From a virus: DNA of 23,899 nt. The DNA is taken from positions 1-23,899 of IMG/VR virus record IMGVR_UViG_3300021959_000384. One strand, written 5' to 3'. Below the pieces are notes generated by a model. That model saw nothing but the letters and a program-made list of their open reading frames with translations. It ran no database searches and was not told the DNA's origin. Positions 1 through 6,150 of the stretch are shown in pieces (the stretch's first letter is position 1; each line of letters opens with the position of its first letter). Position numbers and translations under genes: made by a program.

Positions 1-845
1 TTCCACTTTGCCGATTGCTTCGACCAGTTCTCCCAAAGAGGGAAACCTGCATCTCCGAGTTCGGCCTTGAGTGCCATGCCGACTTCAACCCAGGTGTCCC
101 GATCCTCATACCCTGGGACATGCTGCAGGACCTCTTCCCAGTTCGTTTCATCAGGGTAGTCCTTCTTGGACTCCTGCACTTGCTCGGCATCAAAGATAAC
201 TCGGCCCTTGACCTCTGCCTGTTCTGCTTCCTTGAAAGGAAACGGATCAGGATGAGGATTCAGGTATGCATCAGGATCATGCGAAAGAAAACAGAGCCTG
301 GAGAGGTCCTTGACCTTGAAGTCAAAGTATTCAATCGGCAGTTCCAGATACTCAGAGAAGTGCTGCTGAATCTGCTCAAAGTAGTCGAGATGATTATCGG
401 TAGTGGCATCGGTGCGGACCCCGAACTTTACCCCTCGTTGAGACGGTGAGAGGTAGCACCAGGCAATGTATCGGGAGAGTTTGAGGAGGTTGCGGATCTC
501 CTTGGCCTGCTGAACCTCCAGCTTGTCAATGTCTCCGTGTCCAATCTGGTTGTAAATCTGGATATTCGGCTTTCTCGTCTTTGGATCGTAGGCTTGCCGT
601 TTGATCGAATGATATTGTCCATAGACACTGAAACAGACGAGATCCTGCTTCTGTTCTCGGTACTCCTCAGAGTCAAACCCAAAGGTCTCGCCAATCGTGA
701 CCAGATCAATGATGAACTCCCGATAAACATCACTCTGAATCATGTCAATGATGCTGCCCATCGGCTGGACATAGGTGCTGACCGTGGTGTAGCAGTTGTT
801 GTAGACAGAAACCGGAAGGTCTGCCGTGTTCCAGGTCTCTGTCAT
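1..845 (-). CDS. Primase/VirE-N-type replication protein, N-terminal part (runs off the left edge)
   Basis: The frame is open from an ATG at 845 to the window edge, giving 281 residues without a stop. Residues about 133-198 (starting SPSQRGVKFGVRTD, then KDLSRLCFLSHDPDAY) resemble the BT4734-like/VirE N-terminal domain found in front of phage and plasmid primases. Residues about 240-281 (YEDRDTWVEVGMAL, then LWENWSKQSAKW) resemble a primase C-terminal (PriCT) domain. A helicase or polymerase domain probably follows outside the window. The start is supported by GAGG eight bases upstream and by a 10-base gap from the preceding gene. It is the last gene seen in the early operon and sits behind the SSB-like and Sak4-like genes, which fits a role in DNA replication. 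The family assignment comes from recalled motifs. Confidence 0.75.
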   Translation of the reverse strand, partial: MTETWNTADLPVSVYNNCYTTVSTYVQPMGSIIDMIQSDVYREFIIDLVTIGETFGFDSEEYREQKQDLVCFSVYGQYHSIKRQAYDPKTRKPNIQIYNQIGHGDIDKLEVQQAKEIRNLLKLSRYIAWCYLSPSQRGVKFGVRTDATTDNHLDYFEQIQQHFSEYLELPIEYFDFKVKDLSRLCFLSHDPDAYLNPHPDPFPFKEAEQAEVKGRVIFDAEQVQESKKDYPDETNWEEVLQHVPGYEDRDTWVEVGMALKAELGDAGFPLWENWSKQSAKW

Positions 846-855
846 CACTGCATCC

Positions 856-1503
856 TCAGAAGGGAACATCTTCTTCTGCACCAGTCGGTGTGCCTCCGGT
901 CGGAGCACCTGCAGGTACATCCACAGACATGATGCTGGACCCTTTGAAGGTTTTGCTGAACTTGTTGAGGATGTCCTGTGCATCTGGTGCCGTGGAGGCA
1001 GACTTGCTGACCGGAGGCAGATCTGTGATCGACTGGGCAAAGTATTTGACGATCTTCTTGGGGTAACTCTTCCCGTTGTCGAGCTTCTTGTGCATCACAG
1101 CACCCGTCTTCTTGTCAGTCAGGTTGCGGATGCCAATGGCAAACTGCTTTCCTTCCAGAATCGGATTGTAGGAACTCTTGTCATCAGTGATCTTATGGTT
1201 CGGGCAACCAGAGAAGACACAGATCTGCTTCAGGTGATCGTGTCCGAGTCCAACAGCCCAGAAATCCTTTTCTTTGTGAGAGACAGTGTACCAGGTGCGG
1301 AATTGACCTTCTCCGCACTGGAACTCCACCTTGATCTGTTGCTGAAGAAACTTGCCCTGATCATCGGTCTCTTCCGGCAGTACCTCCAACTCTGCAACAC
1401 TGACCAGGTAGTTGCCCTCATCTAAAATAGGTCCATTGCCATTGCCAGAACCTCCTGCTGAACGGAGTTCGACCTGACCAGCATCAAAGATTACGCGACT
1501 CAT
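856..1503 (-). CDS. DUF669-like single-stranded DNA-binding protein
   Basis: This 215-residue protein opens with SRVIFDAGQVELR, then has a glycine/asparagine-rich loop and the segment ILDEGNYLVSVAELEV. A core with FRTWYTVSHKEKDFWAVG, LKQICVFSG and GKQFAIGIRN follows, and the tail is acidic and ends DVPF. The order of an early beta-strand pair, aromatic-rich OB-like strands and an acidic, aromatic-ended tail matches phage DUF669 proteins, which bind single-stranded DNA next to Sak-type recombinases. An acidic tail ending in Pro-Phe is also typical of bacterial SSB proteins, where it recruits partners. The start overlaps the Sak4-like stop (ATGA), so the two are probably translationally coupled. 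The family is an inference from motifs and neighbourhood. Confidence 0.7.
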   Translation of the reverse strand: MSRVIFDAGQVELRSAGGSGNGNGPILDEGNYLVSVAELEVLPEETDDQGKFLQQQIKVEFQCGEGQFRTWYTVSHKEKDFWAVGLGHDHLKQICVFSGCPNHKITDDKSSYNPILEGKQFAIGIRNLTDKKTGAVMHKKLDNGKSYPKKIVKYFAQSITDLPPVSKSASTAPDAQDILNKFSKTFKGSSIMSVDVPAGAPTGGTPTGAEEDVPF

Positions 1504-2225
1504 AGTGCTAACTCCTTGGCAAGCATTTCATAATTGACAGGCTTAATCCCATCCCCGTTGTACCCAAAACGATTCTTGGCAACATAGTGGGCACCCTCAT
1601 TGATCAGCAGCACCCGTTCTCCATCGGTGCTGAGTAGTTCCTTCTGCCCTTGCCTGCGGACCATGGTTTCCAGAATCAGGAACCCCACACACTCAGCCCA
1701 CTCCACACACTTTGCAGCAGCCCGTTTGTGCAGTTTGACATCCCAACGGTCGTATTCGGTGAGCATCGGGTCAAAGATCCGTTTCTGTTCGCAGTGTGCC
1801 AGGAGCACCACATTCATCCCCCGTTGATCGCAGAGATAGGTACAACCTGCCAAGAACTGGGGCCACTCCTGTGAGCTCGTCTCCACATATCCTCTGCCAT
1901 ACCCTGGAGTCTCAATGCTGGGCACTTCCAGACGAGCGCAGGTAGCCTCCCAGACCTTCGGTTCCAACCAGTCAATCGTGTCAATGACCAAGGTCTGATA
2001 ATCGTGTTCTTCCTTGGCAAGTCGTCGCAACCAGTCCATCACAGTGCTGAACTTCTCCTTCCGTAGATCCACCCGATCCACATCCAAACGTCCGGTGCTG
2101 CCCTCAATGTCTAGGATCAAGGGATTTGGGAATGATGCTGCCAGTGTAGACTTCCCCACTCCTGGAATGCCGTAAATTAAGGCCTTCAGTGGGGTTTTCA
2201 GTTTCCCTGAGCTGATTCCTTCCAT
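1500..2225 (-). CDS. Sak4-like RecA-fold ATPase (phage single-strand annealing/recombination)
   Basis: The 241-residue protein has a Walker A motif, GIPGVGKST, at residues about 19-27. A Walker B-like strand, TLVIDTIDWLE, lies near residues 77-87, and a later strand NVVLLAHCE resembles the motif-3 strand of RecA-fold ATPases. Size and motif spacing match the Sak4/AAA_24 recombinases of phages, which work with a dedicated SSB. The SSB-like gene immediately follows with a 4-base overlap. GAGG five bases before the ATG supports this start. It probably promotes strand annealing or exchange during replication and genome repair. A plain AAA ATPase of another role is less likely given the neighbour. 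Confidence 0.82.
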   Translation of the reverse strand: MEGISSGKLKTPLKALIYGIPGVGKSTLAASFPNPLILDIEGSTGRLDVDRVDLRKEKFSTVMDWLRRLAKEEHDYQTLVIDTIDWLEPKVWEATCARLEVPSIETPGYGRGYVETSSQEWPQFLAGCTYLCDQRGMNVVLLAHCEQKRIFDPMLTEYDRWDVKLHKRAAAKCVEWAECVGFLILETMVRRQGQKELLSTDGERVLLINEGAHYVAKNRFGYNGDGIKPVNYEMLAKELAL

Positions 2226-2338
2226 GTGTCCTCATATGGAATGTATCGTTGAAAATGTGCAGACCACTTGAGCCAACCGTCTTCAGGAGACCAGGCAGTC
2301 TGCAGTTTGGGGGTCTTCGTTTTAGTTTGAAATCTCAT
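2198..2338 (-). CDS. Hypothetical small protein, 46 aa
   Basis: An ATG at 2338 opens a 46-residue frame (MRFQTKTKTPKLQTAW...) that fills the gap between the 141-aa gene and the Sak4-like gene. It overlaps the first by 17 bases and the second by 28 bases. It is basic at the N-terminus and rich in tryptophan and tyrosine. I see no Shine-Dalgarno sequence and recognise no family. Dense packing of the operon favours coding, but the region could instead be a short leader for the Sak4-like gene, which has its own GAGG. Confidence 0.4.
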   Translation of the reverse strand: MRFQTKTKTPKLQTAWSPEDGWLKWSAHFQRYIPYEDTWKESAQGN

Positions 2339-2747
2339 TAGATGCGCTTGAATTAGTGATTGGTATTCTCTCTACATATTTTTTAATGTAAGAATTTTCA
2401 TTTTCTGCTGCGTAACGTGCAGCAAGCAAAAAATTTTTCTTCATTATTTCAATTTGTTGACTGCGCCAACGTAAATGATGACTATTTTGTTGGTCAGTAC
2501 AAAAACGTTTTAATTGCGTTAAAGATTGATCCTCTGGGTCAAAACCTATTTCATTTTCAAATGCTGTACGACTAAAGATCGAATCAGCAATTAGTTTTGG
2601 AAGATCTCGAACAGCACAAAAGAAACAAATAAAAACGTCTTTTCCTCCTTGAAAATTCCAATAGGCATCTGCTGGTCGTTGACAAGAATCACACTTTGCG
2701 TCCTTGCCAAAAGACCCAAAAGGGGCATTTTTAGAAATTATTCCCAT
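2322..2747 (-). CDS. Hypothetical zinc-ribbon-like protein, AT-rich gene
   Basis: The protein is 141 residues from the ATG at 2747. AAGG six bases upstream favours this ATG over the adjacent one at 2750. Residues 19-22 (CDSC) and 41-44 (CFFC) form two CxxC pairs about 20 residues apart, as in a small zinc ribbon. The rest is charged and helical with no motif I know. The start lies inside the last codons of the HNH gene, so it is probably coupled to it. The DNA is visibly richer in A and T than the genes on either side, which suggests separate acquisition. Longer upstream starts would run into the HNH coding sequence and are unlikely. Function unknown. Confidence 0.65.
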   Translation of the reverse strand: MGIISKNAPFGSFGKDAKCDSCQRPADAYWNFQGGKDVFICFFCAVRDLPKLIADSIFSRTAFENEIGFDPEDQSLTQLKRFCTDQQNSHHLRWRSQQIEIMKKNFLLAARYAAENENSYIKKYVERIPITNSSASNEISN

Positions 2748-3150
2748 CATTAACCTTAAAACTAGAATGTCGGTTGTAGGTCCTGCGCCAGTGAACCATC
2801 TTGTGGCACCCAGTGCAGAGAGTCTGCAGGTTCTCAGGGGCATCACTGCCTCCATGCTGAACCTCCAGAACATGATGGATCTCCAGAGTGTCTGGCAGCA
2901 CCAGATCCTCTTTCATGCTGAGACACATCTCGCAGTAGTCTTTGCAGAAACGATTGCGGAGATCCGCCTGACCCTTGCGTGACTTCTTCTCCTTCGGTTT
3001 GCCTTCCCACTTCATGAAACGCCCACAATCCTCACAGGTCACTTTGCAGTAGTGCCCACCAGGATGAGGACCGTAGTCACGACTCAGGTTTTCGTGATCA
3101 CAGTCTTGAGTCCAAGCAACTGTTTCTGCGTCAAATAATATTTTTGCCAT
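2731..3150 (-). CDS. HNH endonuclease
   Basis: The protein is 139 residues. The C-terminal half carries the HNH fold: CEMC at 73-76, LEIHHVLEVQHGG with the His pair at 92-93, ENLQTLC with Asn 107, and CTGCH at 112-116, so the nuclease is of the type with two CxxC zinc-binding pairs. The N-terminal half has further cysteines (C35, C39, C42 in CKVTCEDC) and a lysine-rich linker, plausibly a DNA-binding finger. AGGAG six bases upstream supports the start. It could be a free-standing homing endonuclease, a packaging-associated nuclease or an early recombination nuclease; its place far from terminase genes argues against packaging. Whether it acts on the intron-bearing capsid gene cannot be told from sequence. 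Confidence 0.85.
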   Translation of the reverse strand: MAKILFDAETVAWTQDCDHENLSRDYGPHPGGHYCKVTCEDCGRFMKWEGKPKEKKSRKGQADLRNRFCKDYCEMCLSMKEDLVLPDTLEIHHVLEVQHGGSDAPENLQTLCTGCHKMVHWRRTYNRHSSFKVNDGNNF

Positions 3151-3270
3151 CCATTGCTCCTATCGAAAACAGAGACCAGCACCTTCTCGGCAGATCCTAA
3201 GTGCCGATCATCAGTTTGGACTGCAGAACCTCTGGAAACCGTCATGTCAGTAACCGATTTCCTGCGCAGT

Positions 3271-3376
3271 GACGACACAACGTCGGAGAGACCTGATAGC
3301 GTGGATGCGTCTCTCGATTTGCAGTCTTTTCACTGGTCTCTACCAGTCGCACGACATGCGACTGATGCAGATCAGT
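3271..3376. other. Hairpin-rich intergenic region (possible structured RNA or origin)
   Basis: Lying in a gap of about 350 bases without a convincing gene (3151-3499), this stretch holds a chain of perfect inverted repeats: GACG/CGTC (3271-3274 with 3281-3284), GAGAGAC/GTCTCTC (3286-3292 with 3309-3315), ACTGGT/ACCAGT (3332-3337 with 3342-3347), CAGTCGCA/TGCGACTG (3344-3351 with 3357-3364) and ACTGAT/ATCAGT (3361-3366 with 3371-3376). The eight-pair hairpin shares bases with the ones on either side, so two folds exclude each other. I recognise no known RNA family. The position inside the early operon, before the HNH gene, would suit a regulatory RNA, a replication origin or an attenuator. Confidence 0.5.
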
Positions 3377-3435
3377 GGGTTGGGAGGTGCTGAGATCGTA
3401 GGGGGAGAAAACGCGAAAAACCCCGTATTGATTAG

Positions 3436-3485
3436 GTGGTACATGAATGTAGCGGAATTTTTTTAGGGAGGACTCCGCTCACCAC
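3436..3485. other. Nested inverted repeat upstream of the hairpin array
   Basis: GTGGT at 3436-3440 pairs with ACCAC at 3481-3485, and AGCGG at 3451-3455 pairs with CCGCT at 3475-3479. A short ACAT/ATGT stem (3441-3444 with 3447-3450) sits inside the left arm. On the minus strand this lies just after the stop of the seven-finger gene, so it could be a 3' RNA structure, but no T-run follows it in that direction and it is not a standard terminator. Confidence 0.35.
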
Positions 3486-3499
3486 TTTGCCCAGCACCG

Positions 3500-4609
3500 T
3501 TAAATTTCTAATTCCAGTAACTCCTCTTCATCTTCATTGATGGTCGATCCAACTGCCCAAATCGGGTGCAGATACTTGGTGATCGTCTTCCCCTTCTTCA
3601 GATAGGCCCAGATTTCCTTGGCATATGCCGTGTCTGGAGGACAATCTCGGACCTGAATCGATGAGTCGTCCCATTTCTTCTGCAGTTGAACCTGGTTCTT
3701 CTGTCCCTTCTCCAACTCATCAATTTTCTCCTGCCGTTTGGCAACTCGATACCCACCTTGGCACTTGTGGGAACAGAACTTTGCCATCGACTTGCGGGTC
3801 TTTGGCATGAACTCCTCCTTACAGTGCAGACAAACCTTGGGACGAATCGGAGAATTCTGGGTTGCCAGTCGTCCACGTTCTCTCTGGGCATCACTGTTAC
3901 AAGATGCGGAACAATAAACGTGTCTGCTATGCTTCTGCTCAAAATGGAAATTACAACTTTTGCACTTAACAACTTTCTTTTTCGGTTCCCCTCTTACTTT
4001 CCAATTATTCCACTGCGCCCTCTGCCTCCTTGCCTCATCAAAACAGTCAGCACTGCAGTATTTCTGATGACTGTTGACCTTCGTGTATTCCTCCCCACAA
4101 TGCAGACAGCCCACAATCTGGGGAGGTTTGCGAGGGTTCGATTCCCAGCATTTTCGACCACAGAATCGATGACTCAGAGTCTTCGGTTTGAACATCTCCC
4201 CGCAGGTCTCGCAGGGTTTCGGAGGTCGATCTTTTAGATACAACCCCAACCTTGCTCTCTCTAACTTCGACTGATAACTGCACTCAGCACTGCAGGTGAT
4301 GGAGCGAGGACTCCCGTAAAATTCCTTCTTGCAGACGACACAATTCTTTGGCGGATACTTTCTCCCAATCCTTCTGTTCCTCCATTTGCGACTGCATTCC
4401 TCACTGCAGGTTTTTGCTCGTCGATCTGCCTGGAATATTTCTTTGCAGACGATGCACGGTTTAGGATTGACCGACCGATACTTCAGTTTTTCCTGCTCTA
4501 GTTTGTATTCTCTGCTGCAGATCTCCCCGCAGGTTTTCTGTCGTGCCACCAAGGGGATGTACTTGAGTCCGCACATCAGACAGATCCGAGGGTCCTTCCA
4601 ATGACTCAC
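3500..4609 (-). CDS. Protein with seven tandem C4 zinc fingers
   Basis: The 369-residue protein starts with GTG, overlapping the upstream stop (GTGA). Seven copies of C-x2-C-x(12-15)-C-x3-C follow: C10/13/27/31, C52/55/68/72, C90/93/106/110, C133/136/150/154, C168/171/185/189, C216/219/233/237 and C260/263/279/283. Most third cysteines sit in a (K/R)xC(S/G)xxC setting. Linkers are strongly basic, and a final segment of about 85 residues is charged with an acidic end. Single fingers of this kind occur in phage nucleases and DNA-binding proteins. Seven in a row without an attached enzyme domain suggests a modular nucleic-acid binder or a zinc-dependent scaffold. I know no named family with this architecture, so the function is unknown. 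Confidence 0.85.
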   Translation of the reverse strand: MSHWKDPRICLMCGLKYIPLVARQKTCGEICSREYKLEQEKLKYRSVNPKPCIVCKEIFQADRRAKTCSEECSRKWRNRRIGRKYPPKNCVVCKKEFYGSPRSITCSAECSYQSKLERARLGLYLKDRPPKPCETCGEMFKPKTLSHRFCGRKCWESNPRKPPQIVGCLHCGEEYTKVNSHQKYCSADCFDEARRQRAQWNNWKVRGEPKKKVVKCKSCNFHFEQKHSRHVYCSASCNSDAQRERGRLATQNSPIRPKVCLHCKEEFMPKTRKSMAKFCSHKCQGGYRVAKRQEKIDELEKGQKNQVQLQKKWDDSSIQVRDCPPDTAYAKEIWAYLKKGKTITKYLHPIWAVGSTINEDEEELLELEI

Positions 4610-4791
4610 TCTTTCTTCTCCTTCCGATCCTCATCCCATTCCCAAAATCCGCAGGCGTGCAAGGGTGCTTCATCTGCCCCAGTCACTCCACACATTCCCC
4701 AGATATAACTGCTGGGAAGTCGGAAGTTCCCCGCAGTCCGGTAGTGCCGACAGTTGCGACATAACCTATTTCCAGTATGCGGGTAGCTCAT
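4606..4791 (-). CDS. Small cysteine-containing hypothetical protein, 61 aa
   Basis: The protein has cysteines at 11, 14, 34 and 47 (CRNC, MCG, ACGFWEW), consistent with a single zinc site, and a charged C-terminal tail ending EDRKEKKE. The frame overlaps its neighbours by four bases on both sides (ATGA upstream, GTGA downstream), which strongly supports it as a real member of the operon. The CRNCRHYR... CGFWEW pattern is reminiscent of small phage zinc-binding proteins, but I cannot assign a family. Confidence 0.7.
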   Translation of the reverse strand: MSYPHTGNRLCRNCRHYRTAGNFRLPSSYIWGMCGVTGADEAPLHACGFWEWDEDRKEKKE

Positions 4792-4976
4792 CGAATCCTT
4801 TCACATGCACGGCACTTGGCTCTGCCAGGATTCCAATATGGTTTCCTGTTGGGCTTGTAGGTCTCGCACCGACTGCAGAACAGGAGAGCAGGCTTGGCAT
4901 CTAACTTCTCCAACCTCTCTCGCAGTCGTTCACTCAAGGGTCGCCTGGTAGTCCCATGTAACGTCATTAAATACAT
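4788..4976 (-). CDS. Small zinc-ribbon protein, 62 aa
   Basis: The ATG at 4976 is preceded by AGGAGG five bases away, the best ribosome-binding site in this cluster. It is therefore preferred over the much longer frame that starts at 5201, which would overlap the neighbouring coding sequence. The product has an arginine-rich helix (residues 10-25) followed by CSRC (34-37) and CRAC (55-58), a compact two-knuckle zinc ribbon. The start lies within the end of the upstream gene and the stop overlaps the next gene by four bases. A DNA- or RNA-binding role is plausible; no family recognised. Confidence 0.72.
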   Translation of the reverse strand: MYLMTLHGTTRRPLSERLRERLEKLDAKPALLFCSRCETYKPNRKPYWNPGRAKCRACERIR

Positions 4977-5244
4977 CGTCCCTCCTAGACAGTTTCTCTT
5001 CCATTGATGGATCGACAGGCCGCAGATCCCTGCACTGCTGGGTATGCTCGGCAGGTCGGAACAGACCACACTGAGGACACTGGTAGACTGCAGTGTAGGA
5101 TGCTCGGATCTCCTTGGACCTTGCCTCTGCACGACGCACAGATGCCCAGTACGCTCGACCCATCCGTGCAGTCTCTGCCTTGAACGCTTCAAATCGAGCA
5201 TTCAGTTTTTCTGCTGTCGTAGTTTCCATTTCAGGGTGATCCAT
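4930..5244 (-). CDS. Hypothetical protein with helical N-terminus and CxxC knuckle, 104 aa
   Basis: Residues 1-48 are helical and rich in Ala, Arg and Glu. CPQC at 56-59 and C71 form a partial zinc site, and the tail is acidic. The start is uncertain: ATG at 5244 and ATG at 5229 are both possible and neither has a strong Shine-Dalgarno sequence; TTG at 5262 is also in frame. It overlaps the genes on both sides, as elsewhere in this operon. Function unknown. Confidence 0.65.
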   Translation of the reverse strand: MDHPEMETTTAEKLNARFEAFKAETARMGRAYWASVRRAEARSKEIRASYTAVYQCPQCGLFRPAEHTQQCRDLRPVDPSMEEKLSRRDDVFNDVTWDYQATLE

Positions 5245-5357
5245 TGAAGACGCACCCACCAATAGGCACGACGTAGAAGTAACTGCTGGGAGGGACGGAG
5301 GATTCTGGACTTGCGGTGCTGAATCTCTAAATCAAAGAGGTATTCGACTCTGGACAT
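5202..5357 (-). CDS. Small basic hypothetical protein, 51 aa
   Basis: GGAG seven bases before the ATG at 5357 supports a 51-residue product (MSRVEYLFDLEIQHRKSR...), rich in Arg, Lys, Leu and Trp. An alternative ATG is adjacent at 5360, and an in-frame ATG at 5426 would add 23 residues but has only a weak ribosome-binding site. The C-terminus overlaps the start of the next gene. A small basic amphipathic protein of this type could bind nucleic acid or membrane; no family recognised. Confidence 0.5.
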   Translation of the reverse strand: MSRVEYLFDLEIQHRKSRILRPSQQLLLRRAYWWVRLQWITLKWKLRQQKN

Positions 5358-5552
5358 CATCACTCTCCATGTATTGGGTTGGCTCATCCAATGGGATGCA
5401 GATGAAATGAGAAAAACCGCTTTCATCTCACTTCAGAGAACTCTGTCAATGAGTCCAATGTTCTGCACCCCAGTGGAAGCCCAGTTTTAGACCTGTGTAG
5501 GCGGGACCACGACAGCACACAGATCACGGCACTGGGAAGCCGGTGAGGGTTC
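5358..5552. other. Early-operon gap without a convincing gene; possible internal promoter
   Basis: No frame here has both adequate length and a ribosome-binding site. On the minus strand a perfect TTGACA (plus-strand 5444-5449) is followed by the small palindrome AGAGTTCTCT, but the -10 region is poor. An inverted repeat GATGAAA/TTTCATC spans 5401-5427. This may be an internal promoter or control site for the zinc-rich genes downstream; the evidence is weak. Confidence 0.3.
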
Positions 5553-5789
5553 TTAGTTGACGATTACGATGCTTTGAAGATCGTCCTCATCGTATTGATC
5601 TAATTCCTCATCAGTCATGAACTGAATCTTGTACTCATTGATGATCCCATTTTCTGGGTCATCGAATTCATGCTTGAGTTCCTGAACCTGTGCTTCTGCA
5701 TCCTGTTGAGTAGGGAACAGTCCATACATGAAGGCATGAACCCAGTAACTGGATACGTTGTCGCTAACTTGTTCTTGAATGATGTACAT
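5553..5789 (-). CDS. Acidic hypothetical protein, 78 aa
   Basis: The product is strongly acidic in its second half (EFDDPENG, DEELDQYDEDD) and has an aromatic-rich start (YWVHAFMYGLFP). GAGG four bases before the ATG supports the start. It is the third gene of the leftward early operon, 14 bases after the 59-aa gene. Small acidic early phage proteins often act as DNA mimics or bind host enzymes, but nothing specific identifies such a role here. Confidence 0.65.
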   Translation of the reverse strand: MYIIQEQVSDNVSSYWVHAFMYGLFPTQQDAEAQVQELKHEFDDPENGIINEYKIQFMTDEELDQYDEDDLQSIVIVN

Positions 5790-5803
5790 GCGTCCTCTTT
5801 AGG

Positions 5804-5983
5804 TTAGTCCGCCATTTCTGACATCTGGCGGATCTGTTGGTTAATGCGACTCTCCTCCAACTTGCGGAGAGCGCGAACGGCAGCAATTTCAGTGTCTGCT
5901 GCCACCTGACGGGAGATGATCTGCATCATCTCCTTGATTTCTTTTAGGTCAGATCTGATCTCATCAAGTTCAATGTCGGTCAT
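5804..5983 (-). CDS. Small coiled-coil protein, 59 aa
   Basis: The frame from the ATG at 5983 gives MTDIELDEIRSDLKEIKEMM and continues as an almost uninterrupted helix with heptad-like Leu/Ile/Met spacing (residues about 4-55). GAGG seven bases upstream supports the start, and the ATGA overlap with the MerR-like gene shows coupling. It probably forms an oligomer. Function unknown; a partner for the neighbouring DNA-binding protein is possible. Confidence 0.65.
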   Translation of the reverse strand: MTDIELDEIRSDLKEIKEMMQIISRQVAADTEIAAVRALRKLEESRINQQIRQMSEMAD

Positions 5984-6150
5984 AGACTGGCCTCAATCAA
6001 TTTGAACTCTTTTAAACTAAAAATAATCGGGGCATGGGCATGAGATTGCCATCCCTGCGGGATTCGGCCTTCCCTACGGAGTCTGCGGAGTTTATCCACA
6101 GATACCCCAGTTTTTTTACTCACTTCCAATAAACTTATGTTGTTTTCCAT
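5980..6150 (-). CDS. MerR/excisionase-like small DNA-binding protein, 56 aa
   Basis: The 56-residue product begins MENNISLLEVSKKTGVSVDK and continues LRRLRREGRIPQGWQ. This matches the winged-helix start of MerR-type and phage excisionase (Xis/AlpA) proteins: a helix-turn-helix at residues 6-22, then an Arg-rich wing at 21-33. It is the first gene of the leftward early operon, divergent from the CI-like repressor, the position of a Cro or Cox/Xis regulator. With the integrase nearby, an excision-directing or early switch role fits. It reads directly out of the palindrome-bearing control region. The family is inferred from motif and context. Confidence 0.72.
   Translation of the reverse strand: MENNISLLEVSKKTGVSVDKLRRLRREGRIPQGWQSHAHAPIIFSLKEFKLIEASL

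Noticed and set aside
15-1425. Long plus-strand frames over the replication genes (for example 15-449 and 826-1425)
   Set aside because: They lie opposite the primase-like and SSB-like genes, lack ribosome-binding sites, and have no recognisable motifs; the minus-strand frames carry family motifs.
3271-3376. CRISPR array or second group I intron
   Set aside because: The repeats are inverted and differ from each other with no regular spacers, and no P7-type core (GUUCAACGACUA / AAGAUAUAGUC) is present.
3456-3463. T-run as a rho-independent terminator on the plus strand
   Set aside because: The bases before the run do not form a GC-rich stem ending at it, and no plus-strand gene reads into it.
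4977-5201. N-terminal extension of the 62-aa zinc-ribbon gene to 5201
   Set aside because: It would overlap most of the neighbouring coding frame and read as low-quality sequence, while AGGAGG precedes the ATG at 4976.
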